Source of the DNA: an uncultured Pelagibacteraceae bacterium
Lineage (GTDB): Bacteria; Pseudomonadota; Alphaproteobacteria; Pelagibacterales; AG-422-B15
Direction of reading: 5' to 3'
Assembly (NCBI GenBank): GCA_902589175.1
Contig: CACIRX010000002.1
Span: forward strand, 54,783 to 118,782
DNA length: 64,000 bases
The translations under genes were made by a program, and so were the position numbers. A model generated the notes under the pieces. That model did not search any database. It had not been told where the DNA came from and was given only the letters and a program-made list of their open reading frames with translations. The number at the start of each line of letters is the position of its first letter. The first letter of the stretch is position 1. Of this stretch, positions 19,748-29,555 are shown one piece after another.

Positions 19748-20485
19748 TTTTATGAACGTCGGTTTCTCGTTGAAATTTAAGTAACTGATTTTATTAAGAT
19801 ATTTAAAGGGAAGGTAAATTAGTGAGAATATAATAACTGTTAACACAGCCAAATAAGGAATATGCATTGGAGGAGATGGAAATATATCCAAAAGTGTGTT
19901 CGCGGCAGGCGTAATCATTAAATACCAATAATTTACATCTTTAAAGAATTGCGAAATATAAATATTTAATCCATAAATTATAGGTAATAAGCAAATGGCA
20001 AACAAAAGAACTCGTAAAACTGACCACCAGGTTAATTGAACCTTCGTGCATACACAGGCATATATTACACCAAGCAGTAATAAACCATGGCCAAAATAAT
20101 AAGTAATATATTCTGCATCAGGAAATGAGAAATCCAAATCTGGTGTAATGATTGCAAGGAAATTTCCACTTAATCCAAAAAAATAACCTACTTCGAAAAA
20201 GAATTTAATATTTGTAAACACATATAACCCCATTGATATTGCGGCTATATGGCAAATGTGTAATGGCAATACGTCATAAATAGAATGATCATAAAATATC
20301 ACTCGATAAAATGGTTTTATTATCTCATGAGAAATTAATATAAAACCAATTAACAAAAAAATTGATCTAGTTACATTTTTATTATTTATAAATCGAACAA
20401 AGAAAGGAAATAAAATTGAAATAGTCACAATTGTGAAAATTGTTGCCAAATGATGATAACCAAACAAAACAAATTGAGTCGCCAT
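19742..20485 (-). CDS. TIGR02206/YwaF-like integral membrane protein
   Basis: 247 aa, multiple TM segments; lies between phoR and pstS. Confidence 0.65.
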   Translation of the reverse strand: MATQFVLFGYHHLATIFTIVTISILFPFFVRFINNKNVTRSIFLLIGFILISHEIIKPFYRVIFYDHSIYDVLPLHICHIAAISMGLYVFTNIKFFFEVGYFFGLSGNFLAIITPDLDFSFPDAEYITYYFGHGLLLLGVIYACVCTKVQLTWWSVLRVLLFAICLLPIIYGLNIYISQFFKDVNYWYLMITPAANTLLDIFPSPPMHIPYLAVLTVIIFSLIYLPFKYLNKISYLNFNEKPTFIKM

Positions 20486-20525
20486 ATCTTATTTTAACCA
20501 AGATTTGTTAAACTATTATTGCACC

Positions 20526-21620
20526 TTATGAAATGGGTGCAATAGGCAATTCTACTGAAAATGTACTGCCTTGATTTATTTCACTTTTTATATCTAAATG
20601 TCCTCTGTGCTTATTTAAAATATGTTTAACTATGGTTAACCCTAAACCCGTTCCACCGATTTCTTTTGATCTTGCTGCATCTACACGGTAAAAACGTTCA
20701 GTTAATCTTGTTAGATGTTTTGGGTGAATGCCTTCGCTTTCATCTTTGACGCTGATTTTTGATACAAGTTGTGGAAATAGCTTTTTATTATCACTATGAT
20801 CAGTTTGCTTTTTGATTTTTTCTGCCAATATGTCTATTGAGCTGTTTAGTTTTCCATATTTAATCGAATTATCTATAATATTTGTAAAGACCTGTACCAA
20901 CTCATCTTCATTGCCCAATACAAATAAACCCTCACTAAGTTGATGGTTGACTCTTATTTTAATATTCTTTGTCAATGCGTATTCTTTTAGACTTTCCGCC
21001 ACATTATCTATTGTTTTCAATAAATTAACTTTTTTGGTTGGATGAATATGCTCATCAGACTCTATTTTAGATACGACAATTAAATCATCTATCAGTCTTT
21101 TCATGCGAATTGTTTCTTTATCCATAATACCAAGAAACTTAGACATAGATTTTTGATCATCTTTTGCTGGACCTCTTATAGTCTCCAAAAAACCCATGAT
21201 TGTAGCAAGTGGTGTTTTCAGCTCATGACTTACGTTTGCAATGAAAGAAGAGCGTACTCTTTCAATATTTTTTAAAGGAGTTATATTTTTCATGAGAATA
21301 ACATAATTGTCTCTTGTGTTAGTTAATTGGAGATGATTTTTCTCATAACTAATCTCCACATTGTAAAAATTTGTTGATCTAGGTGATAAACTTCCGTACT
21401 CACTATTATATTCAATTATTTCTGTTTCTTTATTTTTATATACATTTTCTAATGCCTCTAAAACTATCGGGCTTCTAATTAAGTTTGTTATATTTTGACC
21501 AGTATAATTATTTTCAAATAAATCTATTGAATGGGAATTTTGAAAAACAATTTTTTGATCGGAATCAAGAACGATGATTGCATCTTCTAGCTTATTAAGA
21601 ATAAAACTGATATTTTCCAT
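20526..21620 (-). CDS. phoR: Phosphate regulon sensor histidine kinase PhoR-like, no apparent TM segment
   Basis: PAS-like N-terminus, HisKA (FIANVSHELKTPLATIMGFLETIRGP), HATPase (GGTGLGLTIVKHIL). Confidence 0.9.
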   Translation of the reverse strand: MENISFILNKLEDAIIVLDSDQKIVFQNSHSIDLFENNYTGQNITNLIRSPIVLEALENVYKNKETEIIEYNSEYGSLSPRSTNFYNVEISYEKNHLQLTNTRDNYVILMKNITPLKNIERVRSSFIANVSHELKTPLATIMGFLETIRGPAKDDQKSMSKFLGIMDKETIRMKRLIDDLIVVSKIESDEHIHPTKKVNLLKTIDNVAESLKEYALTKNIKIRVNHQLSEGLFVLGNEDELVQVFTNIIDNSIKYGKLNSSIDILAEKIKKQTDHSDNKKLFPQLVSKISVKDESEGIHPKHLTRLTERFYRVDAARSKEIGGTGLGLTIVKHILNKHRGHLDIKSEINQGSTFSVELPIAPIS

Positions 21621-21623
21621 TGA

Positions 21624-23117
21624 TTAAACAAATATAATCTTTTGTGATAATTTTTTGTGCTTTGAAAGCATTAAAATAAATTTATTAAATCTACTGTTTA
21701 AAAGTTCTGAATAGTTTTTTGGGATAGAAAATATCAAATTTGAATCTTTTACATAAATACTGATATTGCTGTAATTAAAATTAGATAATTTTCCAATTTC
21801 ATATACAATTCTTAAGAATAATCCAAGCTCAATACTGCTTAATAATTTATTTTTATTTACAACTTTTCTATAATCTTTTATCTCATTTAGATCTATTCCA
21901 TTGTGAAAAACATAAATAACAGTAGCGAGTGTAACTCTGTCAGAATGGCTAAACTTTAATATTTCTGATTTTAATATTTGTTTAAATACAAACAATCCCC
22001 TCTCGTCACGAGCTATACTGTCTCCCGTTGATAAATAACTTATAGAGGACACTCTTATTCTTTTATTTAAATAGGATTTTCTTTTAAAAAAATTATTTGT
22101 GAATAATTTAATATTTTCATAATTTACGGTGCTAGGATTTAATTCGTTAGAAATTGCAGCAACTTTTAATGATTGATATTCAAGCGGATCGCTATTTGAG
22201 CTTAAGTTTATTTTATTAGAAATGTAGCCTTCTCTAATAGCTGTGTATGAAATAACTACTTGCCTAGCAGAGGTCTTATTTATTATTTCCAACGCGACCT
22301 TGGCTGCGTATCGTATAAATGGTGTTTTATCTTTAGTAATCAATGAATATTGTAGCAAGTCCTTTTTTTTAAAATTTGAAACTTCTTCAAGCATCGATAC
22401 AAAGTTATCAAAATCAGGTTTGAAATGATGAATGACTTTGAGAGGATAGCTGTACTTATCAAAATATAATTTAACTAAAGCTCTCCACGTACCGCCCGTA
22501 AGGATTACCCTTTTAAACTTATTTTCATTAAGCCATTCAGTATTTTGTAGAGAGTTTTTGAATTTTTCTATTATTTTTTTATTTTTAGTTTTTGCTCTGT
22601 GAACACCTAGTGGCAAGGACAATGTATTCATTATTTCTTTCTTTTTAACTTCTGCGAGTTCTAAGCTGCCACCGCCGAGATCGGCAACGAGACCACTTGA
22701 TTTTTTTAGACCGACAATACATCCCATGGCAGAAAACTTTGCTTCTTCATCGCCAGTTAATACATGTATTTTCTTTTTAAAAATATTTTCTACATCAGCA
22801 ACAAATGCTTCTCTATTTTTTGCGACACGGACAGCTTCTGTTGCAAAAATTTCATAATTTTTAATATTTGATGAGTCAATCAATTCCTTTATATAATAGA
22901 ACGCATTCATTGCTTTTTTTATAGAGTCTTTATTAAGCTTATTGTTTTTAATTAGATCTTTACCTAACCCACATGAAATTTTTTTGTTAAAAATAGCTAT
23001 CTGATTATACCTAAAGTTTTCAAAAATTTGAAAACGAACTGTGTCAGAGCCAATATCGATTATTGCAATACGTTCGTCATTAAAAAATAATTTTTTTTTG
23101 GGAATTAAATTATTCAT
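21624..23117 (-). CDS. ppx: Exopolyphosphatase / Ppx-GppA family
   Basis: IAIIDIGSDTVRFQIF, GLVADLGGGSLELAEV motifs; adjacent to ppk. Confidence 0.9.
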   Translation of the reverse strand: MNNLIPKKKLFFNDERIAIIDIGSDTVRFQIFENFRYNQIAIFNKKISCGLGKDLIKNNKLNKDSIKKAMNAFYYIKELIDSSNIKNYEIFATEAVRVAKNREAFVADVENIFKKKIHVLTGDEEAKFSAMGCIVGLKKSSGLVADLGGGSLELAEVKKKEIMNTLSLPLGVHRAKTKNKKIIEKFKNSLQNTEWLNENKFKRVILTGGTWRALVKLYFDKYSYPLKVIHHFKPDFDNFVSMLEEVSNFKKKDLLQYSLITKDKTPFIRYAAKVALEIINKTSARQVVISYTAIREGYISNKINLSSNSDPLEYQSLKVAAISNELNPSTVNYENIKLFTNNFFKRKSYLNKRIRVSSISYLSTGDSIARDERGLFVFKQILKSEILKFSHSDRVTLATVIYVFHNGIDLNEIKDYRKVVNKNKLLSSIELGLFLRIVYEIGKLSNFNYSNISIYVKDSNLIFSIPKNYSELLNSRFNKFILMLSKHKKLSQKIIFV

Positions 23118-25239
23118 AACGCATCAGAGAGAGTAGTTTCTTAGGCTTTTTATTTCCTTTTAATTTTCCTCTACCTGACAAACTTGGATTTGACATGAAG
23201 TATTTATGTGCATTAAACGTCTTACCTTTTTGTTTAACTCTTTTGTATGTGCCATCATCGTTCATTATCCACGTTTGCTCATTATCTAGGAAATTGGCAA
23301 CCATTATTTGATTCAGTATTTGCTCATGGACAGTGGAGTTCTTTATGGGGGTCAATATTTCCACTCTTCTATCCAGATTTCTAGGCATAAGATCAGCTGA
23401 TCCAATTAAAACGGTGTTATTTTTTGATGGTATATTAGATTCGTTAGCAAAACAGAAGATTCTAGCATGCTCTAAATATCGGCCAATGATACTCTTTACA
23501 ACAATATTTTCAGAAAGTTTTTTAACTCCTGGTCTTAAGCAGCAAATTCCTCTTATGAATAATTCAATTTTTACTCCCGCCGCAGAGGCCTCATAAAGCT
23601 TGGAGATCATCTGAGGGTCAACCAAAGAGTTCATTTTAAGCCAGATGCCAGATGGTTTACTTTTCTTTGCATTTTTAATTTCGTTATCAATCATTGCATT
23701 AATTTGACTTCGCATTGCGGGTGGAGAGAGCACTATATCATTTAATTTGATTGGAGAAGCATACCCAGTCATGTAATTAAAGATTCTCTCAATATCTTTG
23801 CATATTTTTTCATCTGTCGTAAATAATGACAGGTCTTCATAAGTTTTAGCGTTTTTTGGATGATAGTTTCCTGTGCCTACATGTACATAGCTTTTTAATT
23901 TGCCTGCTTCTCGTCTGATAATTAGACTTGCCTTTGCATGCGTCTTCAATTGAGCAAAACCATATACAATTTGAACTCCTGATTTCTCCATTTGGTTGGC
24001 AAGAGCTAAATTAGACTCCTCATCAAATCTTGCTTTGATCTCAACAACAGCTGTAACACTCTTGCCGTTATCTGCTGCTTTTGTAAGGGCTTTTATAATA
24101 GGACTATCAACAGTGGTTCTGTAAATCGTTTGTTTAATAGCTACTACTTTTGGATCTATAGCAGCCTGATTTAAATAATCAACTACAACATCAAAAGTTT
24201 CATATGGATGATGGACAACAAAATCTTTTGATCTGATGGCAGCAAAACAATTATTATCAAATTGCTTTAACCTTTCAACAGGTCTTGATATGAATTTTTT
24301 AAATTTTAATTTTGGTCTATTTAAATTATGAATCTGCGATAAATCTTGTAAACCAACATGCTTTGATAGAGCAATGACTTGCGCATCTTTAAGATTCAAA
24401 TTTTTTTTTAAAAAGTTTTTCTTTTTAGATGATATGTTTTTTAAAATTTCTAGCCTTACTATTTCCCCTCTTTTTCTTTTTGTTAAAGCTTTTTCAAAAT
24501 ATTTAATCACATCTTCATCATCCTCATATTCGTAATCGATATCACTGTCTCTTATAACTCTGAATATTGCACTATCCAACAATTTAGAATTTGGGAATAG
24601 ATCTTTAAAAAAATATCTAATAATATCTTCAACAAATAAATAGTATTCTTTTTTACCCTCTTGAATAAACACAAGTCTGTTTAATGCTCGCGGAACAATG
24701 ATTACCGAATTAAACGGTTTATTTGAACCTCCTGCCACTAAACTCAATGAAATACACAGTCCTTCATTTGGAATAAATGGAAATGGATGCACTGGGTCAA
24801 TTGAAATTGGCGTTAATATAGGCAGTATTTCTTCATTGAAAAGTTTTTTGAGATTTTTTTTCAATCTTATATTTAATTTATTAGGCGTAATATGAATTAT
24901 TTTTTCTGCATTTAATTCTCTAACAAGCTTTCTAAAAGAAACATCCTGATTCTTAAATATTTTTGCTGATGCATTTTGTGCTGCTTTTAATTGCTGATGT
25001 CCAGTCATGCCGTCATGGCTTATTTTGTTTGGATTATTTTCTATTTCATCCAAAAGACTTGGTATTCTTACCATATAAAATTCGTCCAGATTACTTGCAG
25101 AAATTGAAAGAAAATTAACTCTTTCGATTAACGGCACTTTATTATCATTAGCCTCATCTAAAACTCTTTGGTTAAAAAGAAGCCATGATAATTCTCTGTT
25201 TAAGAACTTATTGTCTGAATTTGTATTTTTTCTTATCAT
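23110..25239 (-). CDS. ppk: Polyphosphate kinase Ppk1
   Basis: FLNRELSWLLFNQRVLDEA, KAVVEIKARFDEESN, THAKASLIIRRE motifs. Confidence 0.96.
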   Translation of the reverse strand: MIRKNTNSDNKFLNRELSWLLFNQRVLDEANDNKVPLIERVNFLSISASNLDEFYMVRIPSLLDEIENNPNKISHDGMTGHQQLKAAQNASAKIFKNQDVSFRKLVRELNAEKIIHITPNKLNIRLKKNLKKLFNEEILPILTPISIDPVHPFPFIPNEGLCISLSLVAGGSNKPFNSVIIVPRALNRLVFIQEGKKEYYLFVEDIIRYFFKDLFPNSKLLDSAIFRVIRDSDIDYEYEDDEDVIKYFEKALTKRKRGEIVRLEILKNISSKKKNFLKKNLNLKDAQVIALSKHVGLQDLSQIHNLNRPKLKFKKFISRPVERLKQFDNNCFAAIRSKDFVVHHPYETFDVVVDYLNQAAIDPKVVAIKQTIYRTTVDSPIIKALTKAADNGKSVTAVVEIKARFDEESNLALANQMEKSGVQIVYGFAQLKTHAKASLIIRREAGKLKSYVHVGTGNYHPKNAKTYEDLSLFTTDEKICKDIERIFNYMTGYASPIKLNDIVLSPPAMRSQINAMIDNEIKNAKKSKPSGIWLKMNSLVDPQMISKLYEASAAGVKIELFIRGICCLRPGVKKLSENIVVKSIIGRYLEHARIFCFANESNIPSKNNTVLIGSADLMPRNLDRRVEILTPIKNSTVHEQILNQIMVANFLDNEQTWIMNDDGTYKRVKQKGKTFNAHKYFMSNPSLSGRGKLKGNKKPKKLLSLMRYE

Positions 25240-25249
25240 TATTAAAGTG

Positions 25250-25765
25250 ATGAAGCATTTATATCTATTGAGACACGCGAAATCAAGTTGGGATGATCCT
25301 AGCTTAAGTGATTATGAGAGACCTCTTTCTAATAGAGGAAAAAACAATTGTAACAAAATTGAAACATTTCTTTCACAAAAAAAAATAATACCTGATATTT
25401 CCTATGTTTCATCTGCAAGAAGAACTGTCGACACATTTAATTTAGTTCTTGGAAAAACACTAAGGACAAGCTCGAAGGTTGTTTTTAGCAAGAAATTATA
25501 TTTATGTGACGAAATCTACCTTTTTGACTTAATCAAAAACACTGAAAATAATTATTCAAATCTTTTAATTGTTAATCATGAACCGACAATTCGAAATTTA
25601 ACAATTGATTTAAGTGCGCCCTCTCAAGATGAGAAATATTTAAATATTAAAAATAAATTTCCTACAGGAAGTCTTGCAATACTCACATCTGATTTAAAAG
25701 ATTGGAGTGAATTAAAATATAATTCATTTAAAGTTACAGATTTTGTTCGACCTAGATTCTTATAG
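25250..25765 (+). CDS. sixA: SixA-type phosphohistidine phosphatase
   Basis: MKHLYLLRHAKSSWDDPSLSDYERPLSNRG; internal ATG at 25250 preferred over 25211. Confidence 0.85.
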   Translation: MKHLYLLRHAKSSWDDPSLSDYERPLSNRGKNNCNKIETFLSQKKIIPDISYVSSARRTVDTFNLVLGKTLRTSSKVVFSKKLYLCDEIYLFDLIKNTENNYSNLLIVNHEPTIRNLTIDLSAPSQDEKYLNIKNKFPTGSLAILTSDLKDWSELKYNSFKVTDFVRPRFL

Positions 25766-25766
25766 A

Positions 25767-26267
25767 TTATATTGATGCAGCGTAATCAATTATGCTATTT
25801 TGGATTTTTATTAATACATCGTTATCGGAGGTTGATTTTATCCAATTATTATTTTTTAATTCTTGAATGAATATTCTTATGTCTAAGGAATCTGCTGTTA
25901 AATCATCACCAACAATATAAACATCAATTTTAATGCGGCTGTTTATATCTTTTTCAATTGAAAACCAATCAGTCAATATAAAGTAGTCTTCTTTGTTGGC
26001 TTCCAACACCGGCATGAATGACAACTTTGCAAGTGAAGCCTTCCATAGCTTTTCTTTATTATTAATTAAATTGTCATTGTTGATTGAGAGTGATTTACTT
26101 ATTTCATCGTTTATCCATTTATTAAGGCTTATCCCCCTTGAGTTAGGATCTGCTGCGTCTTCTCCTCTTATATGGCCAGAGTCTGCCCTTTCTATGCTTA
26201 ATGGAAGTTGAGCGCAGTTGGTGAGAGTGACTAAAATAAAAATGAAAAAAAAATATGCTTTCATCAC
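25767..26267 (-). CDS. DUF3576-like lipoprotein
   Basis: Lipobox-like LVTLTNCAQ; 166 aa. Confidence 0.6.
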   Translation of the reverse strand: MMKAYFFFIFILVTLTNCAQLPLSIERADSGHIRGEDAADPNSRGISLNKWINDEISKSLSINNDNLINNKEKLWKASLAKLSFMPVLEANKEDYFILTDWFSIEKDINSRIKIDVYIVGDDLTADSLDIRIFIQELKNNNWIKSTSDNDVLIKIQNSIIDYAASI

Positions 26268-26303
26268 TTATTAATATTACAAGATTGTTACATATTTATT
26301 AAA

Positions 26304-26336
26304 ATAACCAGAGTGCATTATTTGCACTCTGGTTAT
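26304..26336 (-). terminator. Intrinsic terminator downstream of porin
   Basis: 14-bp perfect stem ATAACCAGAGTGCA/TGCACTCTGGTTAT, followed on the minus strand by TTTTAATAAAT. Confidence 0.75.
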
Positions 26337-26373
26337 CATGATCAATTAACTTGAAAGGATTAAAAAAAGTTAA

Positions 26374-27306
26374 TTAAAAGCCAATTTTGTAGCCAATGAA
26401 GAAGTTTTCAACATCCTCATTTGAACCCACAGAAGCAACATGATATTCAAGTGATGCTTTTACGCCTCCACCGAATGACTTTTGCAAGGAAGCAATAGAG
26501 CCATCGTCATCAGCCGTTGCGCCAGGATTATCTACATCAAAATATTCGTATTGAAAAGTTGCACCCAATCCAGGAATCTTTGGCGTTTTCACACCTACTA
26601 CTGTATAGCTGTCACCGCTATCTGAATCGTATAGACCATAACCAATCGTGTAACCTGCAAGTTTAGGTGCTTTAATACCAATCATATAGTTTTCATCCCC
26701 AGTTCTAGAGTCCGTATTGCCCTCATCGACAATGCCTCCTTTGACTGAAAAACCGGCGATCTTTCCAGATATTGAATAAGCCATTATGTCGTCATAACCA
26801 GCCGTTGTTCCAAATCCGATACCCGCTTTAACAGTAAATCCATTTATCTTAGGTGATGTGTAGACAATTTGGTTGCTATCATCAAAACCTGCTGCACCAG
26901 TAACGCCGTCACCATCTTCATAATCAGCGCTTAGGCCTTGAGGTAATTTTCTCGAGCTTGCAAATGATGATTTTACAGGATGGCTATCCATACTATCAAC
27001 GGGGCCGCCTGAGAGACCATTACCAAAAGAAACTGTGCCCATGTCAGAAATGAATGAAATATCAAAATCACCACCTCCACTAGACTCGTAAGCCATGACA
27101 CCTTCTATACCCATACCATTGTCTAATGTATCTGTGTAAGTCACGTATGCTGATTCTGTAATTGATATTCTTTCCTGAGACGCATAAGAATCTCCAGATC
27201 CCCACAAGCCATTAAAAGTACCGCCAACAGTTACATCTGCTTGCGCACTTGAAAGAGCCATTATACTAGCAAGTGCAGTCGTCGCACTTAAGATTTTGTT
27301 ATTCAT
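26374..27306 (-). CDS. Outer-membrane porin (Gram-negative)
   Basis: Signal peptide, repeated beta-strand pattern, C-terminal ...FFIGYKIGF. Confidence 0.85.
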   Translation of the reverse strand: MNNKILSATTALASIMALSSAQADVTVGGTFNGLWGSGDSYASQERISITESAYVTYTDTLDNGMGIEGVMAYESSGGGDFDISFISDMGTVSFGNGLSGGPVDSMDSHPVKSSFASSRKLPQGLSADYEDGDGVTGAAGFDDSNQIVYTSPKINGFTVKAGIGFGTTAGYDDIMAYSISGKIAGFSVKGGIVDEGNTDSRTGDENYMIGIKAPKLAGYTIGYGLYDSDSGDSYTVVGVKTPKIPGLGATFQYEYFDVDNPGATADDDGSIASLQKSFGGGVKASLEYHVASVGSNEDVENFFIGYKIGF

Positions 27307-27427
27307 ATATTACTCCATTAATTAATTAATAAATGAAGTCATACATGAGATTTCATAAAATTTTAGTTAAGTAAATATTAACAATTATTAAGGTCTTTTA
27401 AAATTTTGTTTCAGATAAATTAATGTT

Positions 27428-27456
27428 ATTTCAACTTTGTTAAAATTATATAACAG
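27428..27456 (-). promoter_or_regulatory. Candidate Pho box upstream of porin
   Basis: Minus-strand CTGTTAT, TTTTAAC, TTGAAAT at exact 11-nt spacing. Confidence 0.6.
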
Positions 27457-27586
27457 TTTATTTTTTTATATGTTTAAACGTGTTTTTTTTATTTCAAAAT
27501 TATTTCAATTTAATTTCTGATTATTAATTTTTTATTTCAAATTCATTAAGATGATTACTGTATAAAAAAATTTTTTTGAAGTGTTG

Positions 27587-28594
27587 TTATTTTGCAACGC
27601 GTGATGCAGTTTGATGTGACAAAAACAGCTTAGAAACCTCATGCCAATCAAATTTTTTACTATAATTTATACAATCTGTACGACTCACTTTTCTCGCCTT
27701 TTCAATTGAATTAATTAAATTATGATCAAGACAATTATGTTTAAAATTATTAAAAACATCAATTGGACCTGGAACAGGATATGCGGCCACGGGAAGTCCA
27801 CTGGCGAGAGCCTCGATCATGACCATTCCAAACGTATCTGTTTTACTTGGAAATACAAAGATATCTGAAGATGCATAGTACTGGGCCAGTTCATTTCCTT
27901 TCTTCGCTCCTACAAAAACTGCATCAGTATATTTTTTTTCTAATTTTTTCTTAGAGGGTCCATCACCTACAAGTAGTTTTGTGCCTTTTAAATTTAATTT
28001 AAGAAAATCTTCTAATGATTTTTCCTTAGATATTCTTCCTACATATAAATAAATTGGTTTTTCTAAATTGAGATCAATCTTGTTCTTCGGATTAAAAGCT
28101 TTTATATCAACGCCCCTGGACCATTTAACTGTCCTTTTAATTCCATGTGAATTAAGTTCATCTATAATTGAATTAGAGGATACCATTACTGCGCTAGAAT
28201 TTTTGTGAAACCATTTCAAAATTTTATATGTAAAAGATACAGGTATCTTAGCCATCGTGTTTATATATTCAGGAAATTTTGTACAATACGAGGTTGTAAA
28301 CGCATAATTATTCTTTGAACAATAATTCCTAACCGCTAAGCCAATAGGTCCCTCTGTAGCAACGTGTATAAAGTCAGGCTTAAACTTCTCAATGATCACG
28401 CCAATTTTGAACCAATGATTAATCGCAAGTTTTATTTCAGGATAAATAATCAGTGGAATTGTAATAAATTTATCTGGAGTTATGTACCTAACCTCATGTC
28501 CTTGACTTGTAAGTTTATCACCAAGTGTTTGATAAGTTCTAACAACACCATTTATTTGAGGTAGCCATGCGTCTGATGCGATGAGTATTTTCAA
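27587..28594 (-). CDS. GT4 glycosyltransferase, candidate Agt (P-stress glycolipid synthesis)
   Basis: GT4 features (SDAWLPQINGVVRT; PSKTDTFGMVMIEALASGLPVAAYPVPGP); directly downstream of plcP-like gene. Confidence 0.8.
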   Translation of the reverse strand: MKILIASDAWLPQINGVVRTYQTLGDKLTSQGHEVRYITPDKFITIPLIIYPEIKLAINHWFKIGVIIEKFKPDFIHVATEGPIGLAVRNYCSKNNYAFTTSYCTKFPEYINTMAKIPVSFTYKILKWFHKNSSAVMVSSNSIIDELNSHGIKRTVKWSRGVDIKAFNPKNKIDLNLEKPIYLYVGRISKEKSLEDFLKLNLKGTKLLVGDGPSKKKLEKKYTDAVFVGAKKGNELAQYYASSDIFVFPSKTDTFGMVMIEALASGLPVAAYPVPGPIDVFNNFKHNCLDHNLINSIEKARKVSRTDCINYSKKFDWHEVSKLFLSHQTASRVAK

Positions 28595-29413
28595 TTAACT
28601 TAATACCTTTACGGAGTCCTTATGTTTGTTGATAATTTCATACTTTTCAGCGATATCTTTCCAGAAAAGAATTTCCATTGATCCATCAAAATTTTCTATC
28701 ATAAAGGAGCAACTTTCTACCCAGTCCCCATCATTATAGTAATGAACTCCATTTATTATTCGATGTGAAGCATGATGAATATGTCCGCAAATAACTCCTT
28801 TTAGATTTTTCTTTTTTGCATAACCTGCAACTATTTCTTCGTACTTATTAATGTAAGAAACAGCATTTTTTACTTTTAATTTCAGATACTTTGAAAGCGA
28901 CCAATATTTCAAACCCAATAATAATCTTAATTGATTAAATCTTCTATTTAGCCATAAAGCTAAATCGTATGCGCTAGCGCCAAGATGGGCTAACCAGGGT
29001 GCGATATTGATAATTGAGTCAAATTTGTCTCCATGCAGTATAAGATATTCAGATCCATCTACTGTCTTATGTTTGATTTCATTAACTACTCTAATTTCGC
29101 CTAGTGTTATTGGCACAAATTTTCTAACAAGCTCATCATGATTTCCTGATACATAAAACACTTTAGTTCCATGTCGTGCTTTTCTTAGAATTTTTTGTAT
29201 TACATCACTGTGACTTTGTGGCCAGTACCATCTATTTTTAAGTCGCCACCCATCTATAATATCTCCAACTAAGTATAGGTAATCTGATCTGGTATTTTTT
29301 AAAAAATCAAGCAACTGTTCAGCTTGACAGCCTTTTGACCCTAAATGAATATCTGAAATAAATATGGAACGATATTTTAAGAGAGGAATAACATTATTTT
29401 TTTCGTTGACCAT
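28595..29413 (-). CDS. plcP: Calcineurin-like metallophosphoesterase, candidate PlcP phospholipase C
   Basis: Motifs SDIHLG, GDIIDG, GNHDE, HGDKFD, GHIHHA; adjacent GT4 gene; upstream Pho-box-like repeats. Confidence 0.8.
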   Translation of the reverse strand: MVNEKNNVIPLLKYRSIFISDIHLGSKGCQAEQLLDFLKNTRSDYLYLVGDIIDGWRLKNRWYWPQSHSDVIQKILRKARHGTKVFYVSGNHDELVRKFVPITLGEIRVVNEIKHKTVDGSEYLILHGDKFDSIINIAPWLAHLGASAYDLALWLNRRFNQLRLLLGLKYWSLSKYLKLKVKNAVSYINKYEEIVAGYAKKKNLKGVICGHIHHASHRIINGVHYYNDGDWVESCSFMIENFDGSMEILFWKDIAEKYEIINKHKDSVKVLS

Positions 29414-29493
29414 AAATTTGGTAAAAAAGAATCAATCTTCATTACATTACCAATAATTTATGAAAGATTTGTTAAGCCATACTTTCTAGAAAT

Positions 29494-29533
29494 CTGTCAT
29501 AAAATTTTAATATTCTTGTAATTTTTATGACAA
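29494..29533 (+). promoter_or_regulatory. Candidate Pho box cluster
   Basis: CTGTCAT (29494), TTTTAAT (29505), TTGTAAT (29516) at exact 11-nt spacing; ATGACAA (29527), the inverse of TTGTCAT, follows. Confidence 0.7.
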
Positions 29534-29555
29534 AATTAAAAATTATAATTTAATC

